A stretch of 16,050 nucleotides of DNA from Thalassiosira profunda (lineage: Eukaryota; Bacillariophyta; Thalassiosirophyceae; Thalassiosirales; Thalassiosiraceae): the NCBI GenBank assembly GCA_036939355.1, contig JALLAP010001458.1:1-16050 (forward strand). Reading direction: 5' to 3'. This document shows, piece by piece, positions 1 to 10,094 of this stretch. Under the pieces are notes generated by a model. The model was not told the DNA's origin and ran no database searches. It was given only the letters and a program-made list of their open reading frames with translations. The translations under genes and the position numbers were made by a program. Position 1 is the stretch's first letter, and the number at the start of each line of letters is the position of its first letter.

Positions 1-983
1 CCTGCAATGTGGCCGTCCATTTGGCGTCGCTCTTCGAAGCATCCTCGATAGAGACCCAGCCCACCGTCGCAATTGCAGCGTGCTTGGGCGACGATCGGCT
101 GGGGAAGGAGGCCCGCCGACGACTGTCCCTCAAGGGGGTGCGCACGGACTATTTGCAATGCCACCCGGAATGGGAGACGGGCATGGCCACAGCCATCATA
201 GGCGAGGAGGGCGATGCCACCTACGAGTTTATCACGCCCGCCGCGTGGGACGGCCTGTGCTTGGAAGACAGACTGGTGGAATCACTCGATGACGGAGACG
301 GAGCACAACCGACAAAGGTGTACATCATGGGAACAATCGCCCTGAGGCTCGAGAGCGAATACGGGGCCACGGCGGCAGACACGCTCCGAACGATACGCAA
401 CGACGCACCAGAGGGAACTGTGGTGCTGGACGTCAATCTGCGGAGCCCGTGGTACGAATCTGGGTCGGTATTGCAGATATTGCGAGGCGAAGCCAACGGA
501 GTCGACGAAACGGTGTCCAAACAGTTGGGGATGCTCAAGCTGAACGAGGAGGAATTGCCGTTGCTCGAGGAATGGTGCGGACTGATGCAATCGCAAACTG
601 ATTCGACAGATGCAGAAGAAAACTTGAAAGGGCCGATACTGAAAGAGCGAATGCATCAGTTGGCAACCTCGCTCAATGCTCAACGGGTTTGCGTCACTCG
701 CGGCAAAGACGGCGCGGCCCTTCTTTGCAAAGGAGGCAGCAGCGATGACTTCTACGAAAATGGGGGATACAGCCTCGCCGTCACCGGCGACAGCGATACC
801 GTGGGCGCCGGGGATGCGTTCCTGGCGGCACTTGTGAATTCGCTCTTCATTTGCGGCGAACCACCGGGGAGAGCGCTGGAAAGGGCATGCGCTCTGGGAG
901 GATACGTAGCAGGATGCCGTGGGGCGACGCCGGAACATATTGGTGCACCCGAAGAATTGCGGCGCATCTTTTCTGACAAGTAG
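1..983 (+). CDS. PfkB-family sugar kinase, fructokinase-like (5' end cut by window edge)
   Basis: This is the C-terminal part of a ribokinase/PfkB-fold carbohydrate kinase, which moves phosphate from ATP to a sugar. The frame is already open at base 3 and begins CNVAVHLA. That matches the N-terminal substrate-binding motif (G-x-P-x-N-V-A), so only a short N-terminus is missing and the GTG at base 9 is not the start. Visible family marks are an internal TPAAWD, DVNLRSPWY, KLNEEEL and the C-terminal signature DTVGAGDAF, whose last Asp (about residue 269 of the visible part) is the catalytic base. The TPAAWD and DVNLR blocks resemble fructokinases more than ribokinases; the exact sugar is inference. 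No transit peptide can be judged because the start is absent. The stop lies 45 nt from the stop of the convergent RPC19 gene. No intron is needed in the visible part. Confidence 0.85.
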   Translation, partial: CNVAVHLASLFEASSIETQPTVAIAACLGDDRLGKEARRRLSLKGVRTDYLQCHPEWETGMATAIIGEEGDATYEFITPAAWDGLCLEDRLVESLDDGDGAQPTKVYIMGTIALRLESEYGATAADTLRTIRNDAPEGTVVLDVNLRSPWYESGSVLQILRGEANGVDETVSKQLGMLKLNEEELPLLEEWCGLMQSQTDSTDAEENLKGPILKERMHQLATSLNAQRVCVTRGKDGAALLCKGGSSDDFYENGGYSLAVTGDSDTVGAGDAFLAALVNSLFICGEPPGRALERACALGGYVAGCRGATPEHIGAPEELRRIFSDK

Positions 984-1028
984 GGTGCTACAATCTTCCT
1001 CCCGGATAAAAAGCCGCATTTTGACCCA

Positions 1029-1466
1029 TCACTCCTCCTCTTCGTCCTCGTTCATCCGATCCTCCTCCGCGAGCCGCTCCATCCGTTCCCGATCCTCCTT
1101 GACCTCCGGCGCCGCCTCCTCCAACTTGGCCAGCACCAAATCGCACTGGCCGGACAACGTGGCGCACGCCTCCTTCAGCGCCTCCACGGCCGTCAATCCC
1201 TCTCCCCCGCCCGCCATCGCCTCGTCCCCATCCGCCCCGGACGGTCGCGCCGTCTGCACCCGCACGTGCACCACCGGCTCGGAGGGGTGGGGCACGCAAT
1301 ATCCCGCAAAGTCGACGCGGGCGTCGTTGATCAGCACGTGCCGGAGGGCGTTGCCGAGCGTGTGGTCCTCGTCGCCCAATACAAAGGTGCGGGAGGAGTC
1401 GGGGCCGGTGCCCCGCAGTTCGAAGGCGGTTTCGGCCCGCTTGATTTTGACCTCGTTGACGGACAT
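1029..1466 (-). CDS. RPC19: DNA-directed RNA polymerases I and III subunit AC19 (RPAC2)
   Basis: This 145-residue protein is the Rpb11/alpha-like subunit shared by RNA polymerases I and III. It pairs with AC40 to form the assembly platform in the nucleus. The core is unmistakable: FVLGDEDHTLGNALRHVL at residues 28-45, then VDFAGYCVPHPSEPVVHVRVQT at about 51-72. The C-terminal helix follows (about 91-118) and then a charged tail ending in acidic residues. The length fits the family (about 130-145). The start chosen is the first true ATG. The frame stays open 16 codons further upstream, but only to a GTG, and that extension is not family-like. CTAACAG lies 6 nt upstream of the ATG and could be the acceptor of a 5' UTR intron. 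TTGCAA occurs twice 18-30 nt upstream of the ATG. The gene is convergent with the sugar kinase and divergent from the GDPD-like gene. Confidence 0.93.
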   Translation of the reverse strand: MSVNEVKIKRAETAFELRGTGPDSSRTFVLGDEDHTLGNALRHVLINDARVDFAGYCVPHPSEPVVHVRVQTARPSGADGDEAMAGGGEGLTAVEALKEACATLSGQCDLVLAKLEEAAPEVKEDRERMERLAEEDRMNEDEEEE

Positions 1467-1970
1467 TGTGCTTCCTGTTAGGTTTGCAATTTGCAACTGG
1501 AGAGGTTGTGGCACGGAACGGCGCAGATGTGGCGAATTGGTGCAGATGGAGATGGGTGCGAGTGCCTATCCCAAGCAAAAATGTGCACAACTTGTGCCTT
1601 GTGCGCGCTGTCTGAAGCGTTGATGCCGCTCCGGCCGCACCAGCAACCGCCCGCTCCCCAGTATCTCCTCTCTCGAGCGGCGCGTGTGTTGGGGCCTTCC
1701 CGCTGGCCTCGTCGAACGGGGGAGGGCAAATGAGTCGAGCGAGGGGGCGCTGGTGATTTGTGGTTTGTGGTTGTGGTGCTGTGGTGCTGTTGGTGATCTG
1801 ACAAAAATATCACAAGGAGTAGCTCTGACTCGGAAACTATTATTAGTTCCTTTGTATTTGATACGAAGGAACTAGATTCGAAGGTCCGTCCTAATTCGGC
1901 GTCGACTCGGGTCGCTCACCGGCTCACTCCTCCGCCCTTTCAGTGAATGATGGCAGGGTGAACCGCCATC
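1467..1970. promoter_or_regulatory. Divergent spacer between RPC19 and the GDPD-like gene
   Basis: This 504-nt spacer has no convincing coding frame and must hold promoters for both flanking genes. Visible structure: two TTGCAA boxes at 1484-1489 and 1491-1496, an imperfect TGTGG/GGTGCTGT-rich tract at about 1751-1797, and a 31-nt hairpin at 1844-1874 (listed separately). No TATA box could be assigned with confidence. Calling it a bidirectional promoter is inferred from gene orientation only. Confidence 0.45.
1844..1874. repeat. Inverted repeat with 14-nt arms and a 3-nt loop
   Basis: The left arm TAGTTCCTTTGTAT (1844-1857) and right arm ATACGAAGGAACTA (1861-1874) are complementary except for one T/G position, which would be a wobble pair in RNA. 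The loop is TTG. The element lies about 97 nt before the GDPD-like ATG, so it could be in that gene's 5' UTR or promoter. No target-site duplication or terminal-repeat partner was seen. Confidence 0.7.
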
Positions 1971-2951
1971 ATGAGCACGATACGACGCCCAGCGTACGCA
2001 TTGAACCGCCCCGGACATCGGCCTCCGTCGAGGAGGTCTTTAGTCCTCGCCCTCTGCTGTGTGACGATGGCAATTCTCGGGATACAGCGCCTGCTCGCCT
2101 CGCCGAGCGGCCACACCCCCAAACTGGCCGGATCGAAGAACGATCCCCGATGCTGGCTCAAGCGCGCGCTGCAATCGGGGGAGTTCCATCTGTTCTCCCA
2201 TCGCTCATATTATGACAATACGTCAGAGCAGCCGCCCACCTGTCACAACTCGCTGGCGGCGCTGAAGGAGTTGGGCGTCAACAGCCTCGATCTGGATTTG
2301 GTTTTGGACGAGCGCGACGGGAGGAATCAACTGCTGGTTGCCCATCCTATGGAGTTCAAGCAGCAGTCCGCATATTACTCGCCGTGCGCAAACACCGAGT
2401 TCGACGAGATGATGCGGATATTGCAAAGTGTCTTCGGAAGAGAGTTCTTCATTTCGATGGAGCCCAAGGCGGCGTGGGGAAATACAGAGACGGAGCTGGG
2501 CGATGCGGCCCTGACCGACCGGCCCTCCAACATCCTGGCGAAATTGCTGGAGAAGATAAAACAGCATGAATTGAAGGCGGAGAATTGCGCAGCCATCGTG
2601 GAGATAAGAGAAGGGCACGACGAACCAGAGCTGGAGAAGGAGAGACATCTGCTACAGGAGATTGTGAAGCACTGTCAACTATTCCGGGGCGTGCGGCTAG
2701 CAGATGAGCCGCCCGCCTCCATGGGAGGATACGATATTCTCATGCCCACCATTGAGCTTCATCCAAAGCACAGCCACAATACCGACAGAAAAACAATACC
2801 GCGGCTTTTGTGGGACAAATCCCTGTTCTGGGTGGTGGACAACGAGGCGGACCTGGCGCTGGCCGCAGAGATGCATCCGTTTGGGGTGGTGTCCAATTCT
2901 CCGAAGCGCATTGTTGAAATTGTCGGAAGTTCCAATTGGTGCGATAAATGA
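1971..2951 (+). CDS. Membrane-anchored GDPD-like phosphodiesterase domain protein
   Basis: This 326-residue protein resembles the glycerophosphodiester phosphodiesterase / PLC-like TIM-barrel superfamily. A basic N-terminus (residues 1-22) is followed by a hydrophobic stretch at about 23-43, suggesting a signal anchor or signal peptide with the domain on the lumenal or outer side. Family-like marks are SHRS (H77-R78) where GDPD has HRG, CHNSLAALKELGVNSLDLDL (91-110) where it has ENT...G-x-x-x-x-E-x-D-V, and VAHP (H125) for the second catalytic His. A SMEPKAA strand follows at about 162-168. The C-terminal FWVVDNEADLALAAEMHPFGVVSNSP matches the closing strand of the barrel. The usual first metal-ligand Glu is Asp here and the usual ENT is HNS, so activity or substrate may differ. 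Family membership is fairly sure; glycerophosphodiester substrate is not. The start is a real ATG, and the stop lies 34 nt from that of the convergent oxygenase gene. Confidence 0.7.
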   Translation: MSTIRRPAYALNRPGHRPPSRRSLVLALCCVTMAILGIQRLLASPSGHTPKLAGSKNDPRCWLKRALQSGEFHLFSHRSYYDNTSEQPPTCHNSLAALKELGVNSLDLDLVLDERDGRNQLLVAHPMEFKQQSAYYSPCANTEFDEMMRILQSVFGREFFISMEPKAAWGNTETELGDAALTDRPSNILAKLLEKIKQHELKAENCAAIVEIREGHDEPELEKERHLLQEIVKHCQLFRGVRLADEPPASMGGYDILMPTIELHPKHSHNTDRKTIPRLLWDKSLFWVVDNEADLALAAEMHPFGVVSNSPKRIVEIVGSSNWCDK

Positions 2952-2985
2952 ACGCTTCCCCGGAGAATCAAGACGCTGTTTCGGT

Positions 2986-5070
2986 CTACTGCCGAAATGC
3001 CAGCAGAATCCGAACCACTGGCGATGCAAAGAAATCGTCGCTGGGAATCTCGACGCCCAATTCACTCAATCGGTCGCACTCCACAGTCATCAGCCTCTCC
3101 AGCGTTTCCTGAGAGTCGTCCCCTCGTGCCAATGCCATGGTGAAAAGCGTGCTAGCCATCGTGAGCATATTTTCCTGCTCCACGGTGCTCAATTCCTCTC
3201 TCTGCGACATGTACTGCAGCATGATATCGTCCGCGAGGGCCACCTGGGCCGCTCGGTGCCCTCCCTGAATGGACGCGCGGTACCACAGTGCTTGCGCAAA
3301 ATCTCTGCACGCTGGGGTGCGTTCCGCTTTTGTAAGAGTGCGTGGAAGAAATGGGTTGTATTCCTCTTGGCTGGCCAAGTCGTAAATATTCCGGTACTCC
3401 GAATCGGGAACCCGCTCGTCGTCGCACATTTGCGCCAGCGCTGTCATGGCAAAAATATTGCCACGCGAAGCACTCTTCAAGTACATGGCGTATTGATCGA
3501 TTGCATTCTTCAACAGCGCGTGGCTCCCGTCCTCCTCCATCACGCTCTCCGAGGCAAGGCCAAGCACGAATTCGCCAATATCATCGGTTGGGTTCAGCAG
3601 CCATGGCTGGTTCACCGTTTTGTCTTCATCTTCGTCAACTCCATCCGTGAACCAAACAATTAACGAAGTCCTCGCTTTGTTATCCACTCCATGTAGCACG
3701 TCGTAGGTGTGGACCACGCCGTCGCCCTTCGCCAGGGGAAAGAATCTGCGAAGCGCAGCGTGGCCAGAGGCACCAAGTTTAGGCGATGGCGGAATTGTAT
3801 AAAGGCCTTGCGTACCTGCGGCGGCCGTATCATCCATTGCAATCACAGAAGTGGTGGCAGCCGTCACGTCGTAATGCGCGCTGAGGCCGTAACGAGCTGC
3901 GCCCTCATCTCGATCATCAACTCTTCCGTAGTTGCGGATGAACACGTCCGATATCTCCACAGCGGAAGAGTTGGTCAACTTCCTGACTTCCGGTAGCAGG
4001 TCGTCGTACAGGTAGGGACGCAGGATATCAACCATGTCAGAAATGCATCGAGAGAAGGTGACCTCCGACTCATCATCATCGTCGTCTGATCTCTCGAACA
4101 AAGGCTTTCCATTTGTGATGAGGTTGAGATGCAACGACGGAAGGCCATCGACGCTGTCTGGGTTGTCGCTTAGCCATTTCCGCGCTTTGATCTCGTTCAC
4201 TATCCTCATCACTGCATCGATTTCGTTCAGCGGCAGGACTTGCTTTTGGCGAGACACAACGTTCGTCCTCCTTTGCGGTCGCCTCTCTCCATCGATAGTG
4301 GGTGGGTGCATTTCATGGGCAGCAAAGTCGAAGGGCACTCGTCTCTCCGATAGAAGCTTGAGCGCGTGCAATGCCGCGATCCCCTGGTCGGTGCCTCGCT
4401 GTCGGAAAGCAAACTCGTTGAGAAATGGAATGTACCTCGGAAGATTGATCCCCAGTCCATCGCCATTCGACTCTGATTTTGGTTGATTGGAGATTCCTAT
4501 GCGCTCCAGCTCTTTGGCGAGGCTGTCCTCGACTTCATCGCCCACTAAAACTCTCAATGCAGAAGTGCGTTTGTCTGAGCTCCCATCCCGCTCTTCCTCG
4601 TACAATTCGCGCTCGACGGCCAGATACGGCAGCAACAGAGTGTGAAATACCGCGGCAAATTGGTCCACATTGGCAGAGCTGCACGATAGGTGCGCCTCGT
4701 ACGCATTGTCGGGCTTCCGAATGAGGTACCCTTCGCACTCCCCTTTCTCGGCCAACCTTGCCGCGTGAACGACGGTGGAGCTTTCGTCCAGTGGATTGTC
4801 GGCAGGGGATTCCTCCACCAAAATTTCTGGCTGCACCGACGTTTCAGACGCCGCAGATGCTATCGAGGATTGCAAAAATGTTGGCCGGCGGCTGCCTGGC
4901 AAGGGGCTGAGGCCACCGCATGCGCTGGGGTGCGGGGAACGCGCGCATCGCCTCCTCTGGACGGTGAATGCCGATGCCGAGAAGAAACTGTGAGGTTTCC
5001 CGCGTAGGACGATGGCGATGGACAGCGCCGCGACGGCGGCCGGGCGCCGCGGCGAGCGCGTGCTCCCCAT
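2986..5070 (-). CDS. 2-oxoglutarate/Fe(II)-dependent oxygenase (prolyl 4-hydroxylase-like) with Sel1-like repeats, probable plastid presequence
   Basis: This is a 694-residue single-exon protein. The frame stays open upstream to a GTG at 5214, but the first ATG is at 5068-5070. From that start, residues 1-22 are a basic then hydrophobic signal-like stretch, and ASAF follows at about 32-35, then an Arg/Ser/Pro-rich segment. This is the layout of heterokont bipartite plastid presequences, which cleave before the Phe. In the middle, SAHYDV (H399, D401), VLHGV (H460) and ARTSLIVWF (R467) supply the HxD...H iron triad and the Arg that binds 2-oxoglutarate, as in prolyl 4-hydroxylase-type oxygenases. 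The C-terminal third holds helical repeats of Sel1 character (SRGNIFAMTALAQMCDDE, IQGGHRAAQVALADDIM, ARGDDSQETLERLM). The oxygenase fold is secure; substrate is unknown. Plastid targeting is inference from the motif. The presequence is less hydrophobic than usual, so an unseen N-terminal intron remains possible. Confidence 0.82.
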   Translation of the reverse strand: MGSTRSPRRPAAVAALSIAIVLRGKPHSFFSASAFTVQRRRCARSPHPSACGGLSPLPGSRRPTFLQSSIASAASETSVQPEILVEESPADNPLDESSTVVHAARLAEKGECEGYLIRKPDNAYEAHLSCSSANVDQFAAVFHTLLLPYLAVERELYEEERDGSSDKRTSALRVLVGDEVEDSLAKELERIGISNQPKSESNGDGLGINLPRYIPFLNEFAFRQRGTDQGIAALHALKLLSERRVPFDFAAHEMHPPTIDGERRPQRRTNVVSRQKQVLPLNEIDAVMRIVNEIKARKWLSDNPDSVDGLPSLHLNLITNGKPLFERSDDDDDESEVTFSRCISDMVDILRPYLYDDLLPEVRKLTNSSAVEISDVFIRNYGRVDDRDEGAARYGLSAHYDVTAATTSVIAMDDTAAAGTQGLYTIPPSPKLGASGHAALRRFFPLAKGDGVVHTYDVLHGVDNKARTSLIVWFTDGVDEDEDKTVNQPWLLNPTDDIGEFVLGLASESVMEEDGSHALLKNAIDQYAMYLKSASRGNIFAMTALAQMCDDERVPDSEYRNIYDLASQEEYNPFLPRTLTKAERTPACRDFAQALWYRASIQGGHRAAQVALADDIMLQYMSQREELSTVEQENMLTMASTLFTMALARGDDSQETLERLMTVECDRLSELGVEIPSDDFFASPVVRILLAFRQ

Positions 5071-5776
5071 CGCCTTGGCCGTGGTCTCCCCTGTCCCCCT
5101 GTGGCGCAGCAAGCACCTCCGACCTCCGACCTCCGAGACCTCAAGCGCGTGCGTGGTGTGGGAAGAGGAAGAAGAGAGCGAGGAACCAAAGAGAGAAGGA
5201 GGACAGGAGGTCACGTGGTCACGCTTTTAGGTAACGCGTGAAAAAGACAACCTCTTCCCCTCCGCTCGCTCCCAGCTCCCAGCCAACCCCCCAGCCCCCC
5301 CGCCCTCCCCCCGCCCCCTCATCATCGGCCCTTCGAGGCGGGCCGCCAAGAATAACGACAACGGCGCACGGTGAGTTGTTGATTGATGATTTTTCTGCGT
5401 GCCGGGGATTTGTGCGGGTGAGGGCGATCCCTGGCCGGATGTGGAGCACAAGTCGGGCTGCACCATCAGCACCGCACGAGGATCTCCCCAAACTTTGTTC
5501 CGCTGCGCCTGCCGTTCTAAACTCAGGAGCGTCGTCGGGTGCGATTACCAGTGCTGGCTGGGAGTCGTCATTTTGGTATGATAGTGAATTTGCGATGTGT
5601 CATTGGCGACGGAGCGACCGTGGACTCGATCCTCGGAACAGACAATTGCATCCACCAGAGCTGACAATGGAGCTGTATGTGCCGGGGGTGCGCTTCTGCC
5701 GTCCTGGGGGGCGCCTATCGTTTTTTACACACAAATGCACATCTTGTGTCTCATTACGCACCTTCTGCAGGAAATC
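5071..5776. promoter_or_regulatory. Divergent spacer between the oxygenase and LRR genes
   Basis: This 706-nt spacer has no accepted coding frame; the open frames in it start at GTG or lack family-like sequence. A G-box CACGTG lies at 5212-5217 inside GTCACGTGGTCACG, and an MCB-like ACGCGT at 5234-5239. A C-rich tract runs at about 5262-5320. A good donor GTGAGT at 5371 and an acceptor TTCTGCAG ending at 5770 could bound a 400-nt intron in the 5' UTR of the LRR gene, ending 6 nt before its ATG. The regulatory roles are inference from motif match and position. Confidence 0.4.
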
Positions 5777-7441
5777 ATGGACGACCAGCCACGCGCGGAT
5801 GCCGCGGAGGCAGTGGCGACGACGCTCGACTCCGTGAACCGGCAATTGGGGGGAATGGTGGGCGTGTACTCAACGCTGGCCCGGTCCGTGACCATCGATG
5901 ATGCTGCAGCAAACGCCGACTTGCAAGCCCTTGGCCGGATTTCGAAAGAGCTTGCTAGTATGCAGCGCCATTGGGAAGGATCCATCCAGCTTCGTAATTA
6001 CGCTGAAAATTACGCTGAAAGGGCGAGATCCATCGACATTGGGACTATCACGTCGAGCGCCAACGTAGAAACCCTTCAACGACTCTGGGACAACGACTCA
6101 GGCTTGACAAAGTTGGTGGTGGGTAGAGAAGTGCAGCGAGGGCTATACGAAGGAATTGAATCTGCTGCCTGTTACTGTCCCTCGACCATCAATGAGGACT
6201 TGCGGTGGGCCGGGGTGTTCATTGGACATAACACCAATTTGCGAGAGTTGGTGTTCTGTGGTCACCACTCGAGGGGGATCTTTGCTGCGAAGTCTACCGC
6301 CGATGCTTTTGCGGAGTTAGACAATTACCTGCAATTCCTTTCGGGGGTCTCTCACAACACCTCGATTGTCTCGTTGGAGTTCAATGAACTAACAAATGGC
6401 GACATTCGGGCGTTCTTCGCGAACAACCGCAATTTGCGTCGTGTTGCGTCATTTGACTGCGAGTTTGGGGGTGGGGGCGACTGGCTTCTCTCGTCAATGT
6501 TGCGGGGCTGCCAATCCCTGGAAGATATCCGCCTCACGAACAACTTGGGCGAAGGCGAGCGACCAACGACCACCATCGAGGCCTTGAGCACGCAGACCCA
6601 ACTGGAATATCTTGCTCTATCTGTTATGAACGTTGGAAACGCGGAGTGCAGGGCGTTGGCCGAACTTCCAGTGATCTCAAACTTGAGAACACTCAACCTC
6701 TCTGTCAACAATATCGATGACGCCGGAGTCGAGGCGTTGGTGGGCGCAGTGGCAAATGGCAACAAACTATGTTCATTCGATCTGTCCCACAATCGGTCCA
6801 TCACAACGCGGGGTTTGCAGAGCCTTGCAGTTTTTCTCGAAAGCTCCCAGTGTAACTTGCTCAGGCTCAGTCTCCTTTCGAGTGGTGTCGACGACGAGGG
6901 TGCAAACATACTGGGAATGGCATTAGCCAACAACCGCAAATTGAAGTTCCTTGAACTTGTTGTGAACTACTACTCATACTGCCTCATCACCGCTCAAGGT
7001 TGGTCGGCCCTCGACGATGTTCTGTGCAACACTTCGAGTGTTCAAGCGACAAGTCAATCAAATCACATCCTTACGAGCTTTTCGCATGAAAACATAGCGC
7101 CTAGTATTGGGGGTGAAAGCGGAGCTATCCCATCATCGCTGGTATATTCCTTGGAAATGAACAAGAGGGGCGCAATGGAGGCAGCTCGTCGAAAGATCAT
7201 CAGGCATCACCTCGGCAGTGATGAAGGAATGGGGTATTTCGTGGATATGGGCCCATCAGCGCTGCCTCACCTTTTGGCCTGTGTCCAGTTGGATGAGCTG
7301 TCGCTGCTCTATCGTTTTGTTCGCAGTTTGCCTTCAGAGCTTGGCATTGTCCCTGCTGCTGAGACGGCACAGATGGGGCCACAGCGAAAGAGGAAGAAGA
7401 CAAGTGGTCCGACCTTGTGCATTGAAAGTGCTAAGAAATAG
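5777..7441 (+). CDS. Leucine-rich-repeat protein with C-terminal basic stretch
   Basis: This 554-residue protein has no catalytic domain that I can recognise. The N-terminal 100 residues are helical and rich in Ala/Glu. Irregular leucine-rich repeats of ribonuclease-inhibitor type then run through the middle, for example NTSIVSLEFNEL, NLRTLNLSVNNIDDAGVEALV, LCSFDLSHN and NLLRLSLLSSGVDDEGANIL. After the repeats come ALPHLLA and LSLLYRFVRSLPSEL, a tail I associate from memory with a large diatom LRR family. The basic run RKRKK at about 537-541 is a possible nuclear localisation signal. ATG 5777 is preferred because TTCTGCAG just upstream looks like a splice acceptor; ATG 5735 is in frame and would add 14 residues (MHILCLITHLLQEI). 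The function is probably protein-protein interaction, but this is not known. It is convergent with the helicase gene, 243 nt between stops. Confidence 0.75.
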   Translation: MDDQPRADAAEAVATTLDSVNRQLGGMVGVYSTLARSVTIDDAAANADLQALGRISKELASMQRHWEGSIQLRNYAENYAERARSIDIGTITSSANVETLQRLWDNDSGLTKLVVGREVQRGLYEGIESAACYCPSTINEDLRWAGVFIGHNTNLRELVFCGHHSRGIFAAKSTADAFAELDNYLQFLSGVSHNTSIVSLEFNELTNGDIRAFFANNRNLRRVASFDCEFGGGGDWLLSSMLRGCQSLEDIRLTNNLGEGERPTTTIEALSTQTQLEYLALSVMNVGNAECRALAELPVISNLRTLNLSVNNIDDAGVEALVGAVANGNKLCSFDLSHNRSITTRGLQSLAVFLESSQCNLLRLSLLSSGVDDEGANILGMALANNRKLKFLELVVNYYSYCLITAQGWSALDDVLCNTSSVQATSQSNHILTSFSHENIAPSIGGESGAIPSSLVYSLEMNKRGAMEAARRKIIRHHLGSDEGMGYFVDMGPSALPHLLACVQLDELSLLYRFVRSLPSELGIVPAAETAQMGPQRKRKKTSGPTLCIESAKK

Positions 7442-7684
7442 ACCGGCAGCACATCGTTGCTGGCCAGGGTTCCGGCATCAGCCTGGTATGCGGCACAAGG
7501 AAATGCAAGATGATAGCGTCCAGGTTATTCATGTCTACTTAAAGTGTTGCTCCTAGTTCGAAGTAAAGCTTAAAAAGTGCAGACGGTGCCATCAGACGGG
7601 ACAAAGAAAGGTGGATTGCGCATCGATCCGACGGACAAACAGCGGACGAATCCTTTCTGCAATGGAGAAACCGGCCAACCCTCA
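7442..7684. other. Convergent spacer between LRR and DED1-like genes
   Basis: These 243 nt lie between two stop codons and should hold both 3' UTRs. I see no gene and no clear polyadenylation signal. Confidence 0.5.

Positions 7685-10094
<2,410 letters not shown>

Noticed and set aside
282..1019. Long minus-strand open frame opposite the sugar kinase
   Set aside because: It lies antisense to a frame with clear PfkB motifs and shows no domain itself.
5238..5837. Plus-strand frame with Pro/Ser-rich start over the divergent spacer
   Set aside because: It begins at GTG, is low-complexity, and overlaps the LRR gene in another frame.
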